In this document: piece after piece, positions 25,840 through 33,949 of the stretch
How the letters are laid out: each line of letters opens with the position of its first letter
Numbering within the stretch: the first letter of the stretch is position 1
Assembly (NCBI RefSeq): GCF_004296575.1
Contig: NZ_SAYT01000001.1
Coordinates: 1,024,856 to 1,088,855, forward strand
DNA: 64,000 bases
Direction: 5' to 3'
DNA from: Dyella amyloliquefaciens
GTDB taxonomy: Bacteria > Pseudomonadota > Gammaproteobacteria > Xanthomonadales > Rhodanobacteraceae
The notes under the pieces: generated by a model
The model's database searches: none
The model's input: only the letters and a program-made list of their open reading frames with translations
What the model was told of the DNA's origin: nothing
Position numbers and translations under genes: made by a program

Positions 25840-26955
25840 GTGATCCAGCGGCAACGGCCGGGCACGGGTCGACCAGCCCTCCTGTGGCTGGGGGCGGTGT
25901 GCGCTTTGGCGCTGGCCTGGCTGTGCCCGTTCGCGACCGTCCATGCCGGGGTCCTCTATCGCTGTACCGGCAGTGCGGGTGAGACCGTATTCAGCAGCAG
26001 CACTGTCGGTTATCAGGGCTGCAGCAAGATCGCGAGCGCCCCCGATCCGGTTCGGCGCAAGCCGGCGGGCAAGTCGACCGCCTCGCTGTCTGGCGTGCAG
26101 GGCGTCGCAGACACCTCGGCCAGGAAATCGCCACCGCCGGCGCCCGTGGCTGCGCCGCCGATCACTTCGCTGGCCTGGGTCAAGGATTCGGCGCAGACCA
26201 CGGCGCGCGAGGTGTCGCCCGTGCCGGTCGTTCGCGCCGGGAAGGCGGGGCAGTGGAGCTATGCCGAGGCGTCACCGGCACGCAGCAGCTCGGTCCCCGA
26301 CAAGCCGGTGGCCAATGTGTCCGCCGATGGCGACCGCGTGTTGCGCGGCGCGGTCTACCGGGTGGTGCGCAAGGACGGCAGCGTCGAGTACACCAACCTG
26401 CGTCCGGCCGGGCAGCAGGATCACGCGGTGACCATGCTGTTCACCTATATCGCCACCTGCGTGGCCTGCAACCTGCACTCCACCATCCAGTGGAACTCGG
26501 TGGCGCTCAACCTCACCGACTATGCCGACGTGATCCGCCTGGCCAGCCAGGAGTCGGGAGTCGACGAGGCCTTCCTGCGCGCCATCATCCATGCCGAAAG
26601 CGCGTTCAACCCGCGGGCGATGTCGATCAAGGGCGCCCAGGGCTTGATGCAGCTGATGCCGGGTACGGCGTTGGACATGGGCGTGAGGGACGCGTTCGAC
26701 ACGGCGCAGAACATACGCGGCGGCGCCCGCTATCTGGGCCTGCTGCTGCGGACCTTCAACGGCAATGAGCAGTGGGCCGCGGCGGCCTACAACGCGGGCC
26801 CCGGCGCCGTGCAGCGCTACAACGGCGTGCCGCCCTACGACGAGACCCGGGTTTACGTGGAGCGCGTGGGTACGTTGCGTCGGCGCTACGGACAAGCCAT
26901 CCATGCGCCGGGTGGGCGGCTGCCGGTGGCAGCTGGCATATCAACCATCCAGTGA
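25840..26955 (+). CDS. Lytic transglycosylase (SLT domain), exported
   Basis: The predicted protein (371 aa) cleaves peptidoglycan glycan strands to yield 1,6-anhydro ends. It begins with a basic N-terminus and a hydrophobic segment ([18 protein letters not shown]), consistent with export, and a DUF4124-like [12 protein letters not shown] segment. The catalytic core is at the C-terminus: the active-site glutamate is Glu253 in [14 protein letters not shown], followed by [10 protein letters not shown] and [10 protein letters not shown], the standard SLT motifs. GTG at 25840 is the start. The 3' end overlaps the convergent protease gene by 15 bases. Confidence 0.9.
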   Translation: MIQRQRPGTGRPALLWLGAVCALALAWLCPFATVHAGVLYRCTGSAGETVFSSSTVGYQGCSKIASAPDPVRRKPAGKSTASLSGVQGVADTSARKSPPPAPVAAPPITSLAWVKDSAQTTAREVSPVPVVRAGKAGQWSYAEASPARSSSVPDKPVANVSADGDRVLRGAVYRVVRKDGSVEYTNLRPAGQQDHAVTMLFTYIATCVACNLHSTIQWNSVALNLTDYADVIRLASQESGVDEAFLRAIIHAESAFNPRAMSIKGAQGLMQLMPGTALDMGVRDAFDTAQNIRGGARYLGLLLRTFNGNEQWAAAAYNAGPGAVQRYNGVPPYDETRVYVERVGTLRRRYGQAIHAPGGRLPVAAGISTIQ

Positions 26956-28128
26956 GGCGGTGGGCGTCTGCGGCGGACGCTGCGCCAGGATGACCTCAGT
27001 GTGGAAGGGCGTGCCGTTGCGTAGCCCGGACACTTCGACCTTGCTGCCCGGTTTGAGTGCAGCCTCGTGCCGGCGCAGGTCGGACGGATCGACGATGTCT
27101 TCCTGGCCCAGTCGCAGCAGGATGTCGTGCGGCTGGATGCCGGCCTGGGCGGCCGGGCCACCGGGATAGATGTCGGTGACCAGTGCGCCACGTGCCGCGG
27201 CGGGCAGGCCGCTGTCGGCGGCCACCGGGACGAAGGTGTAATCCGCGCCCATCCAGCCGCGCACCACATGACCGGTGTCGATGATCTGGTCCAGCACCTT
27301 CTTGGCGCTGGCCACGGGGATGGCAAAGCTGATGCCCTCGGCATTGGCCGCCTTGCCGATCAGCAGGGTGTTGATGCCGACCAGCTCGCCTTCAGTGTTG
27401 ACCAGCGCGCCACCCGAGTTGCCGAGGTTGATGGCCGCATCCGTCTGGATGAAATCCTCCGGGCTGCCGCTGCTCAGCTGCCGACCGATGGCGCTGACGA
27501 TGCCCATGGTCACGGTCTGGTTGAGGCCAAGCGGATTGCCGATGGCCAGCACCACGTCGCCGGTGCGTACCGCGTGCCGGTCGGCAATGTGGATGACGGG
27601 CAGGTTGCCCGCATCGATTTTCAGCACGGCCAGGTCGGTCTCGGTGTCGGCGCCGACCACCTTGGCCTTGGCCACGCGGCCGTCGTAGAGCAGCACCTGG
27701 ATGTCATCGGCGTTGGCGATCACGTGGTTGTTGGTGAGCACATAGCCCTGGCTGCTCACGATCACGCCGGAGCCCAGGTTCTGCTCGCGCCGCTTGTAGG
27801 CGGGGCCGGCCGGGCGTCCGCCAAACAGCCGTTGCAACACCGGGTCGGTGTACATCTGCACGGCCTGCTCGGTGACCATCTTGTTGGCGTAGATGTTCAC
27901 GACCGAGGGCGCGGCACGTGAAACCGCATCGGCGTAGGAGACCGGGCCGCTGACAGGAGCGGCCGGCACGGTTGCGGCGGGCGCCTCCGGTGTTGCGTGC
28001 CCGACGCCGAAATGTTGGCGCAGGCGATTACCCACGTTGGGCCACATCAGGCTGATGACGAAGGCAGCCGCCAGCCCGATCACGACGAATCGGGCAATGA
28101 AGGCGAGCGTGCCTGCGGCATGTTTCAT
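26941..28128 (-). CDS. DegS-like trypsin-type periplasmic protease, membrane-anchored, one PDZ domain
   Basis: The protein (395 aa) has an N-terminal membrane anchor (IARFVVIGLAAAFVISLMW). The trypsin-like domain has the triad His135 (NNHVIA), Asp165 (DTETDLAVL) and Ser238 (LGNSGGALV). A single PDZ domain occupies ~285-385. A single PDZ plus a membrane anchor resembles DegS/AlgW, which cleave anti-sigma factors in envelope stress, rather than DegP with two PDZ domains. No rseA or rpoE is in the window, so the substrate is inferred. The start is the ATG at 28128. Confidence 0.85.
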   Translation of the reverse strand: MKHAAGTLAFIARFVVIGLAAAFVISLMWPNVGNRLRQHFGVGHATPEAPAATVPAAPVSGPVSYADAVSRAAPSVVNIYANKMVTEQAVQMYTDPVLQRLFGGRPAGPAYKRREQNLGSGVIVSSQGYVLTNNHVIANADDIQVLLYDGRVAKAKVVGADTETDLAVLKIDAGNLPVIHIADRHAVRTGDVVLAIGNPLGLNQTVTMGIVSAIGRQLSSGSPEDFIQTDAAINLGNSGGALVNTEGELVGINTLLIGKAANAEGISFAIPVASAKKVLDQIIDTGHVVRGWMGADYTFVPVAADSGLPAAARGALVTDIYPGGPAAQAGIQPHDILLRLGQEDIVDPSDLRRHEAALKPGSKVEVSGLRNGTPFHTEVILAQRPPQTPTASLDG

Positions 28129-28502
28129 GTCGTTATGCTTTTCGTGGCAAGGCGTTAGGTCGGGTCACGCAGGGGTGCGGCAAAAGCACCGCTTTTATTG
28201 TACGAGTCATGCCCTGACGCTACACTAACGCGATTTGCGAGAGCTGGATTCTACTGGCGCTTGCGAAGCGGGTCGTCCCGGGAGCTTCCCGGTGCGCAAG
28301 GTGCCCGGAAGCGGATGGCCTGTGGCTTTGCCGCATGCCGATCGTGGCGGCACCGCGTACCTGCTGTAATGGGGGAGTTGTCTGGGTTTTTCCGGTTCGC
28401 AGTGGGCTCACGCCCGCTGCCGTACATGTCGACGCGCTTGGCAAGCACCTGTGGAACTCTTAAGTTCCGCGTCTCAATGGCATGTAAGTACCGGAGAGCC
28501 TG
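28129..28502. other. Intergenic region with petABC promoter and long leader
   Basis: The 374-base gap between divergent htrA-like and petA genes contains the petA promoter (28198-28226). A leader of about 270 bases follows it. No small gene is recognised. A GGAGAG ribosome site immediately precedes petA. Confidence 0.5.
28198..28226 (+). promoter_or_regulatory. Sigma-70 promoter upstream of petABC
   Basis: TTGTAC (28198-28203) and TACACT (28221-28226) are spaced by 17 bases. The predicted start is near 28233, implying a ~270-base leader. The match is to the housekeeping consensus; other promoters in the leader cannot be excluded. Confidence 0.55.
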
Positions 28503-29108
28503 ATGGCGAACGAAGTCGTCGATCACGGCCGCCGCCGCTTCCTCACAGCGACCACTGCAGTGGTCGGTGGTGTTGGAGTCGTCGCGGCAGCTGTGCCCTT
28601 CATCAAGTCGTGGGAGCCCAGCGCGCGGGCGAAGTCCGCGGGTGCGCCGGTCACGGTCGACATCAGCAAGATCGAGGAGGGCCAGAAGGTCACCTTCCCG
28701 TGGCGTGGTCTCCCGGTCTTCGTGGTCAACCGCACCAAAGTCCAGCTTGATGCACTGCCCAGTCAGGACAGCCGCCTGGTCGATGCCAAGTCCGATCAGG
28801 GCTCGGCCGAGCAGCAGCCCAAGTACGCGCAGAACGAAGCCCGCTCCATCAAGCCCGAGTGGCTGGTGCTGGTGGGCCTGTGCACCCACCTGGGTTGCGT
28901 GCCCGACTTCGTCCCGGTGATGAAGCCCGAGCCGTTCGATCCGGATTGGAAGGGCGGCTTCTACTGCCCCTGCCACAAGTCGCGCTACGACATGTCTGGC
29001 CGCGTCTACGCCGGCGTGCCGGCACCGAAGAACCTGTTGGTGCCGCCGTATCATTTCATCGATGACACGCACATCCAGATTGGCGTGGATCCGAAGGAGG
29101 CCGGCTAA
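28503..29108 (+). CDS. petA: Ubiquinol-cytochrome c reductase iron-sulfur (Rieske) subunit
   Basis: The protein (201 aa) carries the 2Fe-2S cluster of the cytochrome bc1 complex. An N-terminal twin-arginine signal (GRRRFLTATTAVVGGVGVV) targets it for Tat export and anchors it. The ligands are visible as CTHLGC (Cys127, His129, Cys132) and CPCH (Cys155, Cys157, His158). GGAGAG lies before the ATG. It overlaps the cytochrome b start by one base. Confidence 0.96.
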   Translation: MANEVVDHGRRRFLTATTAVVGGVGVVAAAVPFIKSWEPSARAKSAGAPVTVDISKIEEGQKVTFPWRGLPVFVVNRTKVQLDALPSQDSRLVDAKSDQGSAEQQPKYAQNEARSIKPEWLVLVGLCTHLGCVPDFVPVMKPEPFDPDWKGGFYCPCHKSRYDMSGRVYAGVPAPKNLLVPPYHFIDDTHIQIGVDPKEAG

Positions 29109-30409
29109 TGGCCAACGTATTCACGCGTATCGGCGATTGGTTCAATGAGCGTGCGCCGGGCTTGATGCCCATGTACCGCAAGCACATGACCGAGTACTAC
29201 GCGCCGAAGAACTTCAATCTTTGGTACTACTTCGGCTCGCTCGCGATCCTGGTGCTGGTCAATCAGATCGTCACCGGCATCTTCCTCACCATGAACTACA
29301 AGACGAGTGCGGCGGAAGCCTTCAACTCGGTCGAGTACATCATGCGTGACGTGGAGTGGGGCTGGCTGATCCGCTACATGCACTCCACCGGCGCGTCGCT
29401 GTTCTTCGTGGTGGTGTTCCTGCACATGTTCCGCGGCCTGCTGTACGGCTCGTACCAGAAGCCTCGCGAACTGGTGTGGCTGCTGGGCATGCTGATCTTC
29501 CTGGCGCTGATGGCCGAAGCCTTCATGGGTTACGTGCTGCCGTGGGGCAACATGTCCTTCTGGGGCGCCAAGGTGATCATCTCGCTGTTCGGCACCATCC
29601 CCGTGATCGGTGGTGGCCTGGTCGAATGGATCATGGGTGACTACCTGCCGGCAGACGCCACGCTCAACCGCTTCTTCGCGCTGCACGTGATCGCACTGCC
29701 GATCGTGCTGTTGCTGCTGGTGGTGCTGCATCTGGCCGCCCTGCACGAAGTGGGCTCGAACAATCCGGACGGCGTTGACATCAAGCACGGCCCGAAGGGC
29801 AACCGCTGGGATGCGGCCAAGCCGGCCGACGGCATTCCCTTCCACCCGTACTACACGGTGAAGGACCTGTTCGGCGTTGGTTTCTTCCTGATCATCGCGG
29901 CGTTCATCATTTTCTTTGCGCCGACCTTCGGTGGCTGGTTCCTCGAGCACGACAACTTCCTGCCGGCGAACAATCTGGTGACCCCGACGCACATCAAGCC
30001 GTCGTGGTACTTCACCCCGTTCTACGCCATCCTGCGCATGATCCCGTCGTTCTTCGGCACCGCCTTCTGGGGCGTGCTGGGCATGTTCGGCGCCATTGCG
30101 TTGCTGTTCCTTCTGCCCTGGATCGATGCGGGCAAGGTGCGCTCCATCCGCTATCGCGGCACCGGTTACAAGGTGGCGCTGATGTCGTTCGCGGGTTCCT
30201 TCATCGGCCTGGCCCTGGTGGGTGCGGGCGTGGTGGGCGAAAAGCTCGTCGAATGGGCTCCGTCGGACGCGACCTTCTGGGAAAACGCCTTCGGCCGCGT
30301 AATGACGATCATCTACTTCGGGTACTTCGTGTTCCTGTGGTGCTACACGCACCTTGGCTGGGAAAAGACCAAGGCTGTGCCGGAGCGGGTGGTGTTTGAC
30401 CATGACTAA
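29108..30409 (+). CDS. petB: Cytochrome b subunit of the bc1 complex
   Basis: The protein (433 aa) is the membrane core of the bc1 complex, oxidising ubiquinol. The bL/bH heme histidines lie in the RYMHSTGAS and VVVFLHMFRG helices and in FALHVIALP and VLHLAALHEVGS. The PEWY-like quinol site is replaced by TPTHIKPSWYFTP, as is common in this group. Eight or more membrane helices are evident. It overlaps petC by 8 bases. Confidence 0.96.
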   Translation: MANVFTRIGDWFNERAPGLMPMYRKHMTEYYAPKNFNLWYYFGSLAILVLVNQIVTGIFLTMNYKTSAAEAFNSVEYIMRDVEWGWLIRYMHSTGASLFFVVVFLHMFRGLLYGSYQKPRELVWLLGMLIFLALMAEAFMGYVLPWGNMSFWGAKVIISLFGTIPVIGGGLVEWIMGDYLPADATLNRFFALHVIALPIVLLLLVVLHLAALHEVGSNNPDGVDIKHGPKGNRWDAAKPADGIPFHPYYTVKDLFGVGFFLIIAAFIIFFAPTFGGWFLEHDNFLPANNLVTPTHIKPSWYFTPFYAILRMIPSFFGTAFWGVLGMFGAIALLFLLPWIDAGKVRSIRYRGTGYKVALMSFAGSFIGLALVGAGVVGEKLVEWAPSDATFWENAFGRVMTIIYFGYFVFLWCYTHLGWEKTKAVPERVVFDHD

Positions 30410-31157
30410 GCGACAGTCCCCGATGAAGAAAGCCATCTACTCGTTTGCACTTTCCGTGGGCCTGCTGGTCGGCGCCAACGCGACGGTGTCTGCCGAAGAG
30501 GGGCATCTGGCCTCCGCCGGCACCAACATCCGCGACCAGGCGTCGCTGCAGCGTGGCGCGAAGTTGTTCTTCAACTACTGCGTCGGCTGCCACTCGCTGA
30601 AGTACGTGCGTTACTCGCGTATCGCCGAGGATCTGGGTCTGAGCGAAGACGAGGTCATGAAGAACCTCAACTTCACGGGCGCCAAGTTTGGTGACACGGT
30701 GGTTTCGCACATGCCGGAAGACCAGGCCCAGCAGTACTTCGGCAAGGCACCGCCGGATCTCTCGCTGGAAGTGCGCACCAAGGAAGAGGGTCCGGATTGG
30801 GTGTTCGGCTACCTGAACTCCTTCTACGTGGACCCCAGCCGTCCGGTGGGCTGGAACAACACGGTCTTCCCGAACGCCTCCATGCCGAACCCGCTGTGGG
30901 AACTGCAGGGCGTGCAGACGGCCGTGAAGAAGGAAGGTTCCGACGAGGTGGAGAAGCTGGAGCTGTCCCAGCCGGGCAAGCTCACGCCGGCCCAGTACCA
31001 GCAGGCCACGCGTGACCTGACCGCCTTCCTCGAGTACGCCGCCGAGCCGGCTGCGCTGCAGCGCCAGCGTTACGGCATCTGGGTGTTGCTCTTCCTGGCA
31101 GGCTTCACTTTCCTGGCATATCTGCTAAAGAAGGAATATTGGAAGGACGTCCACTGA
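30402..31157 (+). CDS. petC: Cytochrome c1 subunit of the bc1 complex
   Basis: The protein (251 aa) has an N-terminal signal (AIYSFALSVGLLVGANATVSA) for export. The heme c motif CVGCH spans Cys60, Cys63 and His64, and the axial Met lies in a downstream loop (likely in NASMPNPLW). A C-terminal anchor (WVLLFLAGFTFLAYLLKKEYW) holds it in the membrane. I chose the ATG at 30402, which overlaps cytochrome b and has GGAG upstream; a second Met at 30423 is less likely. Confidence 0.95.
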   Translation: MTKRQSPMKKAIYSFALSVGLLVGANATVSAEEGHLASAGTNIRDQASLQRGAKLFFNYCVGCHSLKYVRYSRIAEDLGLSEDEVMKNLNFTGAKFGDTVVSHMPEDQAQQYFGKAPPDLSLEVRTKEEGPDWVFGYLNSFYVDPSRPVGWNNTVFPNASMPNPLWELQGVQTAVKKEGSDEVEKLELSQPGKLTPAQYQQATRDLTAFLEYAAEPAALQRQRYGIWVLLFLAGFTFLAYLLKKEYWKDVH

Positions 31158-31232
31158 GGCGTCCCTCCAATGGCCCAGGGTACGGCGGCCTAGTGCCGCC
31201 GTATTCGCTTAATGTCGATGGGGAGATCGCGC

Positions 31233-31856
31233 ATGGTTCAAAGCGCTCGTTCGCGTACCGCACTCACCCTGTACACCACCGCGGATGGCATCCAGTGCCA
31301 TCGCACCAGGCTGGTACTTGCCGCCAAGGGCGTCAGCTATGAACGGGTGCTCGTGGATCCGGCCAGGCCTCCGGAAGACCTGCTCGAACTGAACCCCTAC
31401 GGCAGTACGCCGACCCTGGTCGACAGGGATCTCACTCTCTACAACACCGCGGTCGTCTGCGAATACCTCGACGAACGCTATCCACACCCCCCCTTGATGC
31501 CGATCGACCCGCTATCGCGGGCGCGCTTGCGCCTGGCCTCGGTGCGGATTGAGCTCGACTGGTTGTCCGAGGTGGAGACCATCAAGTCGGGTGGGCGTCC
31601 GGCGGACGCTGCCCGCAAGCGCCTGCGGGAGCATCTGTTGTCCTCCCTGCCACTGTTCAAGGCATCCCGGTTCTTCCTCAATCCCGAGATGAGCCTGACC
31701 GACTGCCTGGTCGCCCCGGTGATCTGGCGCCTGCCATGGCTGGGCGTGGATCTGGGGCGGGACGGTAAACCTATCCTTGATTATGGCGAGCGGCTGTTTG
31801 CCAGTCAGGGCTATGTGCGCAGCATGACCGCCGAAGAAAAGGCCATGCGTTCCTGA
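31233..31856 (+). CDS. sspA: Stringent starvation protein A homologue
   Basis: The predicted protein (207 aa) has a glutathione S-transferase fold without a catalytic Cys or Ser. It begins LTLYTTADGIQCHRTRLVLAAKG and contains the ELNPYGSTPTLVDRDLTLYNTAVVCEYLDERYPHP-type N-domain (shown in part: LNPYGSTPTLVDRD). SspA binds RNA polymerase and regulates stationary-phase and stress genes. GGGGAG lies 7 bases before the ATG at 31233, so I prefer it to an upstream in-frame ATG at 31212. It is followed by sspB, the usual partner. Confidence 0.93.
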   Translation: MVQSARSRTALTLYTTADGIQCHRTRLVLAAKGVSYERVLVDPARPPEDLLELNPYGSTPTLVDRDLTLYNTAVVCEYLDERYPHPPLMPIDPLSRARLRLASVRIELDWLSEVETIKSGGRPADAARKRLREHLLSSLPLFKASRFFLNPEMSLTDCLVAPVIWRLPWLGVDLGRDGKPILDYGERLFASQGYVRSMTAEEKAMRS

Positions 31857-32040
31857 TCGCCGGTTCCCTGCAGGGTGTGCCCTGCAGCGAGCTGATCGGG
31901 CAGGGCGAGGCACACGATCGGGCGTCGTTCGTCCAGATGCGCGCTGCGACATCTTGCCTCGGCTTTCGCATTACACTCCCCACATTCTTTCGACCAGGCT
32001 CCGGGTAGCCCCGTGACGCCGGTCTCCTGCAGGTTCGTGA

Positions 32041-32487
32041 ATGACCGACGATAAGCTACCGCCGATGAGTTCCAATCGCCCTTACCTGCTGAGGGCGATC
32101 TATGACTGGATCTCTGACAACAACCTCACGCCCTACGTGCTGGTGGATGCCGGCCGCGAAGGCGTGCGGGTGCCACCCCAGGTCGTGAAGAACGGCCAGG
32201 TGGTGTTGAACCTGGCCATGCGGGCGGTGGCCAACCTTGACCTGGGCAACGACTGGATCAGTTTCCAGGCCCGTTTCTCCGGGGTCAGCCACAACATCCA
32301 TATCCCGGTGCAGGCGGTGCTGGCGCTTTATGCGCAGGAGAACGGGCAGGGCATGATGTTTCCGGCCGATGAGGGCGGGGACAATCCGCCGCCGTCCGAT
32401 CCGGAAGACACGCCGCCGTCACCCGAAACCGATCAGGCGGGCGACAAGCCCAAGCGCAGCGCGCCCTTCCTGCGGGTCGTGAAATAA
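32041..32487 (+). CDS. sspB: ClpXP adaptor SspB
   Basis: The protein (148 aa) is the specificity-enhancing factor that delivers ssrA-tagged proteins to ClpXP. The folded domain (~12-110) begins RPYLLRAIYDWISDNNLTPYVLVDA and contains the tag-binding FSGVSHNIHIP segment. A disordered acidic/proline linker leads to a C-terminal ClpX-binding tail ending LRVVK. It is ~185 bases after sspA, and convergent with the DUF3301 gene. Confidence 0.95.
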   Translation: MTDDKLPPMSSNRPYLLRAIYDWISDNNLTPYVLVDAGREGVRVPPQVVKNGQVVLNLAMRAVANLDLGNDWISFQARFSGVSHNIHIPVQAVLALYAQENGQGMMFPADEGGDNPPPSDPEDTPPSPETDQAGDKPKRSAPFLRVVK

Positions 32488-32502
32488 GTCCTGGCTGCCG
32501 CC

Positions 32503-32910
32503 TCAGTGCAGGCGGCTGTCCCGGCGCAGTCGGGGTTGCAACGGAATGACGTTGCTCTCCCCTGAAGGCGGCTCATGCTCGGTAAGCAGGCCCGGCAGGT
32601 GACTCTGTATGGTGGGCAGGCTCAGTCCCGTGAGGATGTGGCCTGACATCCAGAGTCGGCCCGGTTCGCGGTCGTCGCCATCGATGCTCACTTCGAACGC
32701 ATAGCAACGCTCCCAGAACACGCGCCCGCTGGCGCGTCGCAGGCGCACGCTGCGCAACCCCACGCTCTCGTCGAGCAATTGCAGGCCATGCTGCCGGCAT
32801 TGCTGGCGAGCTTCTTCGGCGGCCTGCTCGCGGGCTCGGCTCAGCTTCAGCCAGGTGCCGATGATCGCCAGAAGGACCAGCAGCAGGATCAGGTCGGGAA
32901 GTTCGCTCAT
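32503..32910 (-). CDS. DUF3301-domain protein
   Basis: The predicted protein (135 aa) begins MSELPDLILLLVLLAIIGTWL, a single N-terminal membrane anchor. A conserved C-terminal domain contains CRQHGLQLLDESVGL and FSVSIDGDDREPG-type strands (here FEVSIDGDDREPG). Function is unknown; members occur in gammaproteobacteria as small conserved membrane proteins. I chose the ATG at 32910 because earlier codons give a basic, non-conserved extension. It faces sspB convergently. Confidence 0.85.
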   Translation of the reverse strand: MSELPDLILLLVLLAIIGTWLKLSRAREQAAEEARQQCRQHGLQLLDESVGLRSVRLRRASGRVFWERCYAFEVSIDGDDREPGRLWMSGHILTGLSLPTIQSHLPGLLTEHEPPSGESNVIPLQPRLRRDSRLH

Positions 32911-33094
32911 GGAGCGAGAGTGTAGGCGGCGCGTGTGTCTTGCAAGGTGAAGGCGTGGCAATGGCCGGGCGAGAAAATGCACGTGCCGCCGAAGGCCGGG
33001 CGCATATCACTGGCCGGCCATGCGTGCCTGGGCGCGTTGGCCCCGGGCTTGGGGCGTCCGCCCCCAGCGGGGTGGATACCCGAACCCTGGAGCG

Positions 33095-33949
33095 TCAGTC
33101 CAGCTGCAACCGCAAGGACAGGTCGATGGCGCGCACGTGCTTGGTCAGCGCACCTACCGAGATGTAGTCCACGCCGGTGCTGGCGTACTCGGCGATCGTG
33201 CTCAGGTCTACGTTGCCGGAAATCTCCAGTTCAGCGCGGCCCTTGGCAATCGACACGGCTTCGCGCATCAAGGGGAGCGTGAAATTGTCCAGCATGATGC
33301 GGTCGACGCCGGCATCGAGCGCCTGCTGCAGCTCATCGAGGTTCTCCACCTCGATTTCCAGCAGCAACGACGGGTGCAACTTGCGAGCGGCTTCCGCCGC
33401 CGGACGGATGCCGCCAGCCGCGATGATGTGGTTTTCCTTCACCAGGATGGCGTCGTACAAACCCACCCGATGATTGTGGCCGCCGCCGCAACGTACCGCG
33501 TATTTCTGCGCCAGGCGGAGGCCGGGAACGGTCTTGCGCGTGTCGAGTACGCGCACTTCGGTGCCGGCCACTGCGGCGACATAAGCGGCCGTCTGGGTGG
33601 CTGTGCCCGACAGCAGCTGCAGGAAGTTGAGAGCGGAACGCTCGGCGCTCACCAGCGGGCGGGCGCGCCCGTGCAGGCGGCAGATAACGGAGCCTGCCTG
33701 GGCCCGATCGCCGTCGCGCAGCAACCATTCGATCTGGACATTCGGATCCAGTGTCGCGAAGCACGTGTTGAACCACTCGATACCGGCGATGACGGCATCT
33801 TCCCGGCAGGTAAGCGTGGCACTGGCGAGCGCGGTAGCAGGGAGCAGGTCGGCGGTGGCGTCGCCAGTGCCGATATCTTCGGCAAAGGCGCGCGCGACGT
33901 CCGCCCGGATCAGGTCGGACGCCGGTGGAACAAGGGCATGGGAAGTCAT
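33095..33949 (-). CDS. nadC: Nicotinate-nucleotide diphosphorylase (carboxylating)
   Basis: The product (284 aa) converts quinolinate and PRPP to nicotinate mononucleotide in de novo NAD synthesis. The conserved blocks DIGTGDATADLLP (near residue 20), RVLDTRKTVPGLRLAQKYAVRCGGG and LLEIEVENLDEL are present. Active-site basic residues Arg/Lys lie in DTRKT. It overlaps the start of the DUF1631 stop by 4 bases, so it is likely co-transcribed. Confidence 0.96.
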   Translation of the reverse strand: MTSHALVPPASDLIRADVARAFAEDIGTGDATADLLPATALASATLTCREDAVIAGIEWFNTCFATLDPNVQIEWLLRDGDRAQAGSVICRLHGRARPLVSAERSALNFLQLLSGTATQTAAYVAAVAGTEVRVLDTRKTVPGLRLAQKYAVRCGGGHNHRVGLYDAILVKENHIIAAGGIRPAAEAARKLHPSLLLEIEVENLDELQQALDAGVDRIMLDNFTLPLMREAVSIAKGRAELEISGNVDLSTIAEYASTGVDYISVGALTKHVRAIDLSLRLQLD